Assembly (NCBI RefSeq): GCF_002242805.1
Contig: NZ_MCGQ01000015.1
Location: 62,001-126,000 of the forward strand
DNA: 64,000 bases
Reading direction: 5' to 3'
Source: Streptomyces diastatochromogenes
GTDB lineage: Bacteria > Actinomycetota > Actinomycetes > Streptomycetales > Streptomycetaceae
In this document: piece after piece, positions 40,625-48,258 of the stretch
Layout: the number at the start of each line of letters is the position of its first letter
How positions within the stretch are numbered: position 1 is the stretch's first letter
Notes under the pieces: model-generated
Database searches by the model: none
Seen by the model: the letters and a program-made list of their open reading frames with translations, nothing else
Told to the model about the DNA's origin: nothing
Program-made: the position numbers and the translations under genes

Positions 40625-41415
40625 TGCTCTCACGTCTCACGCGTTCCCAGGCCGTCGCCGTCTGCGCCGTGCCCGTCGTGGCCCTGCTCGCCACGGCGGT
40701 CTTCGCGCCGCTGCCGTTCTCGGTGGCGCAGCCCGGGATGACGGCGAACGTGCTGGGGAAGAACCAGGGCACCCCGGTGATCACCGTCTCCGGTGCGCCC
40801 ACCCGGACGACCGGCGGGCAGCTGCGGATGACGACCATCGAGGCGACCGGCCCGGACGCCCGGGTGTCCCTCAAGGACGTGATCGGCAACTGGTTCCGCA
40901 CGGACCGTGCCGTGATGCCCCGCGACGCGGTCTACCCGAGCGGCAACAGCGTCAAGGAGATCGAGAAGCACAACGCGGAGCAGATGCAGCAGTCCCAGGA
41001 CGCGGCGACCCAGGCGGCGCTGAAGTACCTGGACCTGAGCGCCGACAAGGTCAAGGTCCAGCTGAAGCTCGCCGATGTGGGCGGGCCCAGCGCGGGGCTG
41101 CTGTTCACCCTGGGGATCATCGACAAGCTGAACGGCGACGGCAGCGGCGGCGACCTCACGGGTGGCCGCACCATCGCCGGTACGGGGACGATCGACGCCG
41201 CCGGGAAGGTCGGCGCGGTCGGCGGGGTGGCCCTGAAGACACAGGCCGCCCGGCGGGACGGGGCCACCGTCTTCCTGGTGCCGAAGGCCGAGTGCAGTGA
41301 TGCGAAGGCCGAGCTGCCCAAGGGGCTGCGGCTGGTGCCGGTGACCACGCTCAAGGGCGCGGTGGACTCCCTGGTGGCGCTGGAGAAGGGGAAGGACTCG
41401 GTCCCGAGCTGCTAG
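40624..41415 (+). CDS. secreted or membrane-anchored Lon-like (S16) protease
   Basis: The 263-residue product has an N-terminal signal or anchor (AVAVCAVPVVALLATAVFAPLPF) and ends with the Lon proteolytic domain. The catalytic serine is in VGGPSAGLLFTL and the lysine in VGAVGGVALKTQAA, spaced as in the Ser-Lys dyad. There is no AAA ATPase and the PDZ domain of YlbL-type proteins is not obvious. It probably acts on envelope proteins. The gene appears to be transcribed without a leader. Confidence 0.82.
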   Translation: MLSRLTRSQAVAVCAVPVVALLATAVFAPLPFSVAQPGMTANVLGKNQGTPVITVSGAPTRTTGGQLRMTTIEATGPDARVSLKDVIGNWFRTDRAVMPRDAVYPSGNSVKEIEKHNAEQMQQSQDAATQAALKYLDLSADKVKVQLKLADVGGPSAGLLFTLGIIDKLNGDGSGGDLTGGRTIAGTGTIDAAGKVGAVGGVALKTQAARRDGATVFLVPKAECSDAKAELPKGLRLVPVTTLKGAVDSLVALEKGKDSVPSC

Positions 41416-41468
41416 GCGATCACTGGCTGTAGGGCGACCACTGGCTGTAGGGCGACCACTGGCTGCTT
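41415..41468. repeat. three tandem 18-bp repeats
   Basis: GGCGATCACTGGCTGTAG is followed directly by two copies of GGCGACCACTGGCTG with slightly different ends (41433-41450, 41451-41468). The array lies between the convergent protease and small gene. Read leftward it would encode a repeated QPVVAL, but it lies after the stop codon of the small gene. Confidence 0.75.
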
Positions 41469-41644
41469 CAGGCGACCGCCGGCTTCGGCGCGGCCGCGAG
41501 GCGCAGGCCGACCTCCACGAGGGTCCAGCCGACGCGGGTGCGCAGTTCGACCGGGGGCTTCGCCTCGGTGGCGAGGCGGTGGGCGGCGGCCTCGGCGGTC
41601 AGGTCGGCGACGTGGTGCTGGGCGAGCTGGGTGGTGAGCTGCAT
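41468..41644 (-). CDS. 58-residue protein downstream of the ArsR gene
   Basis: An ATG at 41644 with GAGAGG seven bases upstream opens a 58-codon frame directly behind the ArsR-family gene (21-bp gap). The product is an Ala/Leu-rich helical protein (LTTQLAQHHVADLTAEAAAHRLATE...). The close spacing and ribosome-binding site suggest an operon. No family was recognised. Confidence 0.5.
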   Translation of the reverse strand: MQLTTQLAQHHVADLTAEAAAHRLATEAKPPVELRTRVGWTLVEVGLRLAAAPKPAVA

Positions 41645-41665
41645 GGCGGGGCCTCTCAGTTCGTC

Positions 41666-42265
41666 TCAGTCGGTGTCGATGGGGAACAGGTGCGTGTGGA
41701 TGCGTACTTGCTCGGAACCGGGTGTGTCCGCGTCGGGGACACGGCCCCGGTAGTCCTCGATCAGGGCGTGCATCTTCGTGACGAATTCGGCGGCCAGCTC
41801 GGGTGTCAGCCGTAGCGTCGCGTCGCTCATGTCGGAGCCGCGGGACCAGTCCGTGGACCACTGGTCGCGGGTGCTGAGCCAGGTGGCCAGCTCGCGGGCG
41901 TGGGTTCCGGCGACCTCGTGCAGGAAGACCTCGGCCATCCCGCGCACTTCCGGTCCGGCGCCCTCGAAGTCGGCGCTGTCGAAGACCAGTCCCTGGTCCA
42001 CGGCCCGCCACCAGCGCTCCCGGCCCTTGCCGTGCTCGGGTGCGTCCTCGACGAAGCCGTGGGCGGCGAGCTGGCGCAGGTGGTAGCTGGTCGCACCGCT
42101 GGACTCGCCGAGCCGCTCCGCCAGTTGGGAGGCGGTGGCGGGTCCGCGCCGGCGCAGCGTGTCCAGCAGCTGCATCCGCAGCGGGTGGGCGAGCCCCCGC
42201 AGTGCGCGTGGATCCAGCCGGCGCTGTTTCCGTCCCTCGTGCTCCGTCTTCTCGTGCTCCGTCAT
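41666..42265 (-). CDS. ArsR-type winged-helix regulator
   Basis: Residues 20-85 form an ArsR winged helix (LAHPLRMQLLDTLRRRGPATASQLAERLGESSGATSYHLRQLAAHGFVED). An extended C-terminal helical region with HEVAGTHARELATWL follows. ATG 42265 is immediately preceded by a large dyad and has no ribosome-binding site, so the transcript may be leaderless and autoregulated. No metal-binding cysteine pair is present, so it is not a classical arsenic sensor. Confidence 0.82.
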   Translation of the reverse strand: MTEHEKTEHEGRKQRRLDPRALRGLAHPLRMQLLDTLRRRGPATASQLAERLGESSGATSYHLRQLAAHGFVEDAPEHGKGRERWWRAVDQGLVFDSADFEGAGPEVRGMAEVFLHEVAGTHARELATWLSTRDQWSTDWSRGSDMSDATLRLTPELAAEFVTKMHALIEDYRGRVPDADTPGSEQVRIHTHLFPIDTD

Positions 42266-42268
42266 GCG

Positions 42269-42328
42269 TACAAAGGTAGCTATGCAAAGAGTTCGTTGCA
42301 AGGACTTCTTTGCAACGTCTTCTTTGTA
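42269..42328. promoter_or_regulatory. 60-bp nested dyad operator of the ArsR gene
   Basis: TACAAAG (42269-42275) and TGCAAAG (42283-42289) are mirrored by CTTTGCA (42308-42314) and CTTTGTA (42322-42328) around a centre at 42298.5. The half-sites are spaced by exactly 14 bp on each side. The inner sequence is also partly symmetric. It covers the region just upstream of the ArsR start codon, so it is a strong operator candidate. Confidence 0.7.
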
Positions 42329-42332
42329 TCGG

Positions 42333-42795
42333 CTACAGCCCGCGTGGCCGCAGCAGCGCCTCCGCCGGCGAGGCCAGCCAGTCGACCAGCAGGGCGAGGG
42401 CGACGGTGAGGACCGAGCCGACCACCAGGACCGGCGTCTGCCGGTGCGTGAGGCCCGCGGTGATCAGCACGCCCAGGCCGCCGCCTCCACCGAAGGCAGC
42501 CAGGGTGGCCGTACCGACGTCGAGGACCAGGGCCGTGCGCGATCACCGTCGGCGGCAGGCCCAGGCCCACCAGCGGGACGAGCAGACCGATCAGCGCCAG
42601 GGACGGGACGGTGAGGAGGGCGGAGGCCGTGCGCGTGACCAGCCGGTCCGCCCACACGCTGCGATACGTGACGATCCCGACGAGCACGCCGACGACGGTC
42701 GCCACGACCATGCACAGGAGGACCGCGCCCGCGTGCCGCCAGGCGTCCGTGAGCAGCTGCTGGTGGCGGCTGCTCAGGTACTCCCAGAAGCTCAC
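42333..42795 (-). pseudogene. betaine/choline-type ABC permease with internal deletion
   Basis: From GTG 42795 (GGAG five bases upstream) the frame encodes the OpuB/ProW-type permease start VSFWEYLSSRHQQLLTDA...LVTRTASALLTVPSLALIGLLVPLVGLGLPPTVIA. At about 42540 the frame is lost. The C-terminal family sequence (VGTATLAAFGGGGGLGVLITAGL...VDWLASPAEALL) continues in another frame to a stop at 42333. The central EAA-loop region is missing. No ATPase or binding-protein partner is nearby, so the system is a relic. Confidence 0.75.
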
Positions 42796-42811
42796 GCGTG
42801 CTCCAGGCCGG

Positions 42812-43315
42812 CTAGATCCCTTCCCGACTGTCCTCGGCGGCCTGCTCCACGAGCGGGATGATCCGCAGCGGAACGGGGTTCTCCATGACGATCGCCGTGG
42901 AGGCCCGGACGATGCCGTCAAAACCGACGACCCGGTCGATCACCCGCTGGAGATCGGCGTTCGAGCGGGCCACCAGGCGGCACAGCATGTCCCCGCTGCC
43001 GGTGGTGGTGAGCAGCTCCAGCACCTCCGGCACGGTCGCCAAGTGCGCCCGGACATCGGGCCCTTGGCCCTGCCGGATCTGCAGTGTGGCGAACGCGGTG
43101 ACCGGGTAGCCGAGGGCCGCCGGGTCCACCTGGGGCCCGAATCCGCGGATCACTCCATTCGACTGAAGCCGGTCAAGACGTGCCTGCACCGTCCCCCGGG
43201 CGACCCCCAGCCGCCGGGACATCTCCAGCACACCGATGCGCGGCTCCCGGGCCAGCAGCACGATGATCCGGCCGTCCAGATGATCGATCGCCACCGCGCC
43301 TCCCGGGATGGTCAT
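42812..43315 (-). CDS. Lrp/AsnC-family regulator
   Basis: The 167-residue product has the AsnC helix-turn-helix (LDGRIIVLLAREPRIGVLEMSRRLGVARGTVQARLDRLQ) and the RAM ligand-binding domain (VTAFATLQIRQGQGPDVRAHLATVPEVLELLTTTGSGDMLCRL). It is divergent from the 4-hydroxyphenylpyruvate dioxygenase gene with a 101-bp gap. It is thus the probable regulator of tyrosine degradation, responding to an aromatic amino acid. The gap contains two ATTGC repeats. Confidence 0.9.
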   Translation of the reverse strand: MTIPGGAVAIDHLDGRIIVLLAREPRIGVLEMSRRLGVARGTVQARLDRLQSNGVIRGFGPQVDPAALGYPVTAFATLQIRQGQGPDVRAHLATVPEVLELLTTTGSGDMLCRLVARSNADLQRVIDRVVGFDGIVRASTAIVMENPVPLRIIPLVEQAAEDSREGI

Positions 43316-43416
43316 CCTGTACAGAAGGACCGCAGAAACGGTCACACCACTGAGCAGATTGCCCAGTGAACAAACAAACTATTGCGCACCTTGCAGGCCG
43401 GGGCCACCCTTCCGGC

Positions 43417-44562
43417 ATGACGCAGACCACACACCACACTCCCGACACCGCCCGGCAGGCCGACCCCTTCCCGGTCAAGGGAATGGACGCGGTCGTCTTC
43501 GCCGTGGGCAACGCCAAGCAGGCGGCGCACTACTACTCCACCGCCTTCGGCATGAAGCTGGTCGCCTACTCCGGACCGGAGAACGGCAGCCGCGAGACCG
43601 CGAGCTACGTGCTGGAGAACGGCTCCGCCCGCTTCGTGTTCACCTCGGTGATCAAGGCGACCACCGCCTGGGGCGACTTCCTCGCCCGGCACGTGGCCGA
43701 GCACGGCGACGGCGTCATCGACCTGGCCATCGAGGTCCCGGACGCCCGCCGTGCCTACGCCTACGCGATCGAGCACGGCGCCCGCTCGGTCGCCGAGCCG
43801 TACGAGCTGAAGGACGAGCACGGCACCGTCGTCCTCGCCGCGATCGCCACCTACGGCGAGACCCGCCACACCCTCGTCGACCGCTCCGGCTACGACGGCC
43901 CGTACCTGCCCGGGTTCGTGGCGGCCGCGCCGATGGTCGAACCGCCCGCCCAGCGCACCTTCCAGGCCATCGACCACTGCGTGGGCAACGTCGAACTCGG
44001 CCGGATGAACGAGTGGGTCGGCTTCTACAACAAGGTCATGGGCTTCACGAACATGAAGGAGTTCGTGGGCGACGACATCGCCACCGAGTACAGCGCGCTG
44101 ATGTCGAAGGTCGTCGCGGACGGCACCCTCAAGGTCAAGTTCCCGATCAACGAGCCCGCGATCGCCAAGAAGAAGTCCCAGATCGACGAGTACCTGGAGT
44201 TCTACGGCGGCGCCGGCGTCCAGCACATCGCGCTGAACACCAACGACATCGTCGCGACCGTCCGCACCATGCGCGCGGCCGGGGTCCAGTTCCTCGACAC
44301 CCCGGACTCGTACTACGACACGCTCGGCGAGTGGGTGGGCGACACCCGGGTGCCGATCGACACCCTGCGCGAACTGAAGATCCTCGCCGACCGGGACGAG
44401 GACGGCTACCTGCTGCAGATCTTCACCAAGCCGGTCCAGGACAAGCCGACCGTGTTCTTCGAGATCATCGAACGGCATGGCTCGATGGGCTTCGGCAAGG
44501 GCAACTTCAAGGCCCTGTTCGAGGCGATCGAACGCGAGCAGGAGAAGCGCGGCAACCTGTAA
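43417..44562 (+). CDS. hpd: 4-hydroxyphenylpyruvate dioxygenase
   Basis: The 381-residue enzyme converts 4-hydroxyphenylpyruvate to homogentisate in tyrosine breakdown. The iron ligands fall at His187 (IDHCVGNVE), His270 (VQHIALN) and Glu349 (FFEIIE), the same numbers as in the S. avermitilis enzyme, which confirms the start at 43417. Product-side genes for homogentisate are not in the window. Homogentisate is also the source of brown pigment in some streptomycetes. Confidence 0.96.
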   Translation: MTQTTHHTPDTARQADPFPVKGMDAVVFAVGNAKQAAHYYSTAFGMKLVAYSGPENGSRETASYVLENGSARFVFTSVIKATTAWGDFLARHVAEHGDGVIDLAIEVPDARRAYAYAIEHGARSVAEPYELKDEHGTVVLAAIATYGETRHTLVDRSGYDGPYLPGFVAAAPMVEPPAQRTFQAIDHCVGNVELGRMNEWVGFYNKVMGFTNMKEFVGDDIATEYSALMSKVVADGTLKVKFPINEPAIAKKKSQIDEYLEFYGGAGVQHIALNTNDIVATVRTMRAAGVQFLDTPDSYYDTLGEWVGDTRVPIDTLRELKILADRDEDGYLLQIFTKPVQDKPTVFFEIIERHGSMGFGKGNFKALFEAIEREQEKRGNL

Positions 44563-44600
44563 CTCGGCAACCTGAAGCCCGTCGGCCTGTAACCCGTCGG

Positions 44601-44617
44601 CCTGTCCCTAGGACAGG
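44601..44617. terminator. short convergent hairpin
   Basis: CCTGTCC (44601-44607) and GGACAGG (44611-44617) pair around CTA, which is the stop codon of the leftward TPR gene. It may serve both convergent genes. The stem is short. Confidence 0.45.
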
Positions 44618-46095
44618 TCGGCGGGCAGGGGCTCCTCCGGTTCCTCGGCCAACTCCTGCAACGCCGACTGCGCCGCCGTGACCCGCAGCGGCGAGAAGTA
44701 CGGGTTGATCCGCAGCGCCTCGTCGAGATGCCGCTGGGCCGGCCCGTTCAGCTCCAGCTCGCGCTCGATCATCCCCCGGTGGAACACGTACAGCGCACTG
44801 CGCACCCCGCCGCCCTTCGTCTTGTCCGTCGCGGTCGTGGCGTAGTCCAGCGCCTCCTCGTCGTCGCCGTCCCGGTGCAGCGCCCAGGCGAGGGCGTCGG
44901 CCACCTCGATCCCCGGCTGGCGCTCCCACTCCTCCTCCAGCCGCGCCACCGCGTCCTGCGGGTCCCCGTGGTCCGCCTCGAACTGCCCGATCAGCAGCTC
45001 CTCGTCGACCCCGCCCGCCACCGCCTGCCGTACCCGCTCCCGCAGCAGCCCGTACTGCTCCCGGGCCGCCGCGAACTGCCCCCGAGACTCGTACAACTCG
45101 CCGAGTTCCAGCGTGACCTGGGGGTCGGCGTGCTTGGCGAGGGCGGTCCGGTACGCGGCGACCGCCTCGTCGGTGCGGCCCAGCGCGGCCAGCGCCCGCC
45201 CCTGCCCGGCGAGCGCCGCCCGCTGGTCGGGGTCGAGGCGTACGGCCGCCCGGAAGTGCCGCAGCGCGTCCTCCCGGTCGCCCCGCTCCCAGGCCAGCTG
45301 CCCGACCCCGGTCAGATAGGCGGCCTGCTCGGCGGGGGTGCGGGCGGCCGCCGCCGCGTCCGTCAGCTGGGCCGCGGCGTCCTCGCGCCAGCCCCGGTCG
45401 CGGTAGACCGCCGAGGCCCGCGCCATCACCGCGGGCCGTTCGGCCGCGCCGGTGCGCAGCGCCGTCAGTTTGTCCAGGGCGCCCCGGGCCGCCTTGTAGT
45501 CGCCGAGCCCGGTGTAGGCGTCGATCAGCGCCGGATACGACGTCCACCGCTTCGGCGCCAGCTTCAGCGCCTGCTCGCCGTACCGCTTGGCCGACGGGAA
45601 GTCCCGGCGCGCGTTCGCCAGCGCGGCCAGCCCGCCCAGCGCCTCCGCGTTGCCGGTGCCCCGCACCTCCAGCGAGGTCCGCAGCGCCCGCTCGGCCTTC
45701 GGAAAGTTCGCCGCGTCCGCACTGTGCCGCCCCTGCTCCAGATACGCGCTCCCCAGCACCGCCCATGCCCGCGCGTCCCGCGGCTGCGCCCGCACCCGGC
45801 TCTCCTGCTGCCCGATCAGCGCCGCCAGCTCCGGCAGCCCGGCCGGCAATCCGGAGGTGACCGCGGCCAGTGTCCGCGCCTGCAGCCGGGCCTGGGCCCG
45901 TGGGCCCGGGGCGGGCGGTGCGGCCCGGCGGTGCGGCTCGGCCTGCGGCAGCATCAGGGCCGCGCCCGCAGCGACTCCGCAGACACACGCGGTGACCAGC
46001 ACGCGCCGCAGCCACCGCCGGGTGCGGCGCGGCGGAGGCGGCTCGGCCACCAGGGACGTACCGGGGACGGAGCGGCCGTACTGTCGGATCTCCAT
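44608..46095 (-). CDS. membrane-anchored tetratricopeptide repeat protein
   Basis: One N-terminal membrane segment (RVLVTACVCGVAAGAALML, near residues 30-48) is followed by about ten TPR-like helical pairs (AWAVLGSAYLEQGRHS..., HFRAAVRLDPDQRAALAGQGRALAALGRTDEAVAAYRTAL). TPR arrays bind other proteins, so the role is probably a scaffold. ATG 46095 and GTG 46104 are both possible starts. Neither has a good ribosome-binding site. Confidence 0.8.
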   Translation of the reverse strand: MEIRQYGRSVPGTSLVAEPPPPRRTRRWLRRVLVTACVCGVAAGAALMLPQAEPHRRAAPPAPGPRAQARLQARTLAAVTSGLPAGLPELAALIGQQESRVRAQPRDARAWAVLGSAYLEQGRHSADAANFPKAERALRTSLEVRGTGNAEALGGLAALANARRDFPSAKRYGEQALKLAPKRWTSYPALIDAYTGLGDYKAARGALDKLTALRTGAAERPAVMARASAVYRDRGWREDAAAQLTDAAAAARTPAEQAAYLTGVGQLAWERGDREDALRHFRAAVRLDPDQRAALAGQGRALAALGRTDEAVAAYRTALAKHADPQVTLELGELYESRGQFAAAREQYGLLRERVRQAVAGGVDEELLIGQFEADHGDPQDAVARLEEEWERQPGIEVADALAWALHRDGDDEEALDYATTATDKTKGGGVRSALYVFHRGMIERELELNGPAQRHLDEALRINPYFSPLRVTAAQSALQELAEEPEEPLPADLS

Positions 46096-46193
46096 GCCGC
46101 TCACTGTGCGGCAGTACGACCGGCACGTCCGGGTGGCCCAAGGGCGGCACGGACGGGGTTCACACCGATGGCCCCGAGTGCGACGCTGTGATC

Positions 46194-47594
46194 ATGAGCC
46201 GTATCGAAGCCCCCCGCGACGAACACACCGGTAATCTCACCGACCGGCTCCTGGCCGGCCTGCCCGCCGAGGCCGTCCTGACCGACCCCGACATCACCGC
46301 CTCCTACGCCAACGACATGGCGAGCTTCTGTCCGGCCGGCGCCCCGGCCGTGGTCGTGCTGCCACGCACCGTCGAACAGGTCCAGCACGTCATGCGCACC
46401 GCCACCGAGCTGCGCGTCCCGGTCGTCCCGCAGGGCGCCCGCTCCGGCCTGTCCGGCGGCGCCAACGCCACCGACGGCTGCATCGTGCTGTCCCTGACCA
46501 AGATGGACCGCATCCTGGAGATCAGCCCCGTCGACCGGATCGCCGTCGTGGAACCGGGCGTCATCAACGCCGCCCTCTCCCGCGCGGTCGAGGAACATGG
46601 CCTGTACTACCCGCCCGACCCCTCCAGCTGGGAGATGTGCACCATCGGCGGCAACATCGGCACGGGGTCGGGCGGCCTGTGCTGTGTGAAGTACGGCGTG
46701 ACCGCCGAGTACGTCCTCGGCCTGGAGGTCGTCCTCGCCGACGGCCGCCTGATGTCCACCGGGCGCCGTACCGCGAAAGGGGTGGCCGGCTACGACCTCA
46801 CCCGGCTCTTCGTCGGCTCCGAGGGCTCGCTCGGCATCGTTGTCCGCGCGGTCCTGGGCCTGCGGCCCAAGCCGCCCCAGCAGCTCGTCCTGGCCGCCGA
46901 GTTCGGCTCCGCGGCCGCCGCCTGCGACGCCGTGTGCCGGATCATGGAGGGCGGTCACGTGCCCTCCCTCCTCGAACTGATGGACCGTACGACCGTCAAG
47001 GCGGTCAACGACCTCGCCCACATGGGTCTCCCGGAGACCACCGAGGCGCTGCTGCTGGCCGCCTTCGACACCCCGGACCCCACCCCCGACCTCGCCGCCG
47101 TCGGCGCGCTGTGCGAGGCCGCCGGCGCTAGCCAGGTCGTCCCGGCCGAGGACGCCGCCGAGTCCGAACTCCTCCTCCAGGCCCGGCGGCTCTCGCTGAC
47201 CGCGCTGGAGGCGGTGAAGGGCACGACGATGATCGACGACGTGTGCGTGCCCCGCTCGAAGCTCGGCGCGATGCTCGAGGGCGTCGAGCAGATCGCCGCC
47301 AAGTTCGGGCTCACCATCGGGGTCTGCGCGCACGCCGGCGACGGCAACACGCACCCCACCGTCTGCTTCGACGCCCAGGACCCGGACGAGTCCCGGCGGG
47401 CCCGCGAGTCATTCGACGAGATCATGGCCCTCGGCCTGGAACTCGGCGGCACCATCACCGGCGAACACGGGGTGGGCGTCCTGAAGAAGGAGTGGCTGGC
47501 GCGGGAGATCGGCCCGGTCGGCGTGGAGATGCAGCGGGCGGTGAAGCAGGTCTTCGACCCGCTCGGCATCCTCAACCCCGGCAAGCTGTTCTGA
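46194..47594 (+). CDS. FAD-linked oxidase, GlcD type (glycolate or D-lactate dehydrogenase)
   Basis: The product has the FAD_binding_4 domain (VPVVPQGARSGLSGGANATDGCIVLSL, IGGNIGTGSGGLCCVKYGVT) and the FAD-oxidase C-terminal domain with AHAGDGNTHPTVCFD and TITGEHGVGVLKKEWL. It should oxidise a 2-hydroxyacid such as glycolate or D-lactate. No GlcE or GlcF partner is adjacent, so it resembles the stand-alone enzymes. ATG 46194 is preferred. GTG 46188 is also in frame. Confidence 0.88.
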   Translation: MSRIEAPRDEHTGNLTDRLLAGLPAEAVLTDPDITASYANDMASFCPAGAPAVVVLPRTVEQVQHVMRTATELRVPVVPQGARSGLSGGANATDGCIVLSLTKMDRILEISPVDRIAVVEPGVINAALSRAVEEHGLYYPPDPSSWEMCTIGGNIGTGSGGLCCVKYGVTAEYVLGLEVVLADGRLMSTGRRTAKGVAGYDLTRLFVGSEGSLGIVVRAVLGLRPKPPQQLVLAAEFGSAAAACDAVCRIMEGGHVPSLLELMDRTTVKAVNDLAHMGLPETTEALLLAAFDTPDPTPDLAAVGALCEAAGASQVVPAEDAAESELLLQARRLSLTALEAVKGTTMIDDVCVPRSKLGAMLEGVEQIAAKFGLTIGVCAHAGDGNTHPTVCFDAQDPDESRRARESFDEIMALGLELGGTITGEHGVGVLKKEWLAREIGPVGVEMQRAVKQVFDPLGILNPGKLF

Positions 47595-47611
47595 CCTCTC
47601 CCGTACGGCCC

Positions 47612-48025
47612 TCACTGGGCGAGCAGTTGGTCGAGCGCGTCGTCGATGCCCAGCTGCCCGCCCTCGCTCCCCGGGGGCACCACCCGCAGCGTCCGCTCCA
47701 GCCAGGCCGACACCTGCGCGGACGGCGCCTCCAGCAGGGCTTCCCCGTCCGGCGAACTCAGCGCCATCAGCACCACGCTGCGCCCGTCGACCTTGGTCGG
47801 CCACACCCGCACATCCCCCTGCCCGCACGGCCGGAACACCCCCTCCACCAGCAGCTCCCGGGCGAACGTCCAGTTGACCGGGTGCTCGGAGTTGATGTGG
47901 AAGGTGATGTGGATCGCGTACGGATCGTCGGAGCGGTAGCTCAGCCGGGCCGGGACCGGGATGCTCCGCTCGGGCGACAGGACGAGCCTCAACTCCAGCT
48001 CCCGCTCCACCACGGTGTCATGCAT
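47612..48025 (-). CDS. ssgG: SsgA-like sporulation protein SsgG
   Basis: The 137-residue product is a typical SALP (VERELELRLVLSPERSIPVPARLSYRSDDPYAIHITFHI, VNWTFARELLVEGVFRPCGQGDVRVWP). SALPs control septum placement and wall events in sporulating actinomycetes. The position beside the GlcD-type gene matches S. coelicolor ssgG (SCO2924, from memory), which is needed for correct septum placement. ATG 48025 follows GAGGAGA. Confidence 0.9.
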   Translation of the reverse strand: MHDTVVERELELRLVLSPERSIPVPARLSYRSDDPYAIHITFHINSEHPVNWTFARELLVEGVFRPCGQGDVRVWPTKVDGRSVVLMALSSPDGEALLEAPSAQVSAWLERTLRVVPPGSEGGQLGIDDALDQLLAQ

Positions 48026-48258
48026 GACCTGCGTCTCCTCTCTGCCGGGGCCGCTCGGACCGGGCCCGTACCAGGGGAGAGGGGGCAGGGGCACGGGCAT
48101 TACGCGGGTTCGGGAAACTTTTTCCGTGCAGGTGTGGGACCCGTGTACGGCGTTGCCCGGAAAGGGGTGGGTCCGGCGGGACTGGCGGTGTGGCATGCCC
48201 GGGTCTGATAGATGTGGGGGACCCCATTTCACCCCCGAGCAGATACGGGACGACGGAC

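Noticed and set aside
33658..41415. Secondary-metabolite gene cluster
   Set aside because: There are no synthases, tailoring enzymes or carrier proteins. The genes form a catabolic module and single housekeeping genes.
41415..41468. CRISPR array
   Set aside because: The 18-bp units are contiguous without spacers and there are no cas genes.
41412..42287. 291-codon leftward frame ending in QPVVAL repeats
   Set aside because: It is out of frame with the well-supported ArsR gene and has no ribosome-binding site. The repeats are noted separately.
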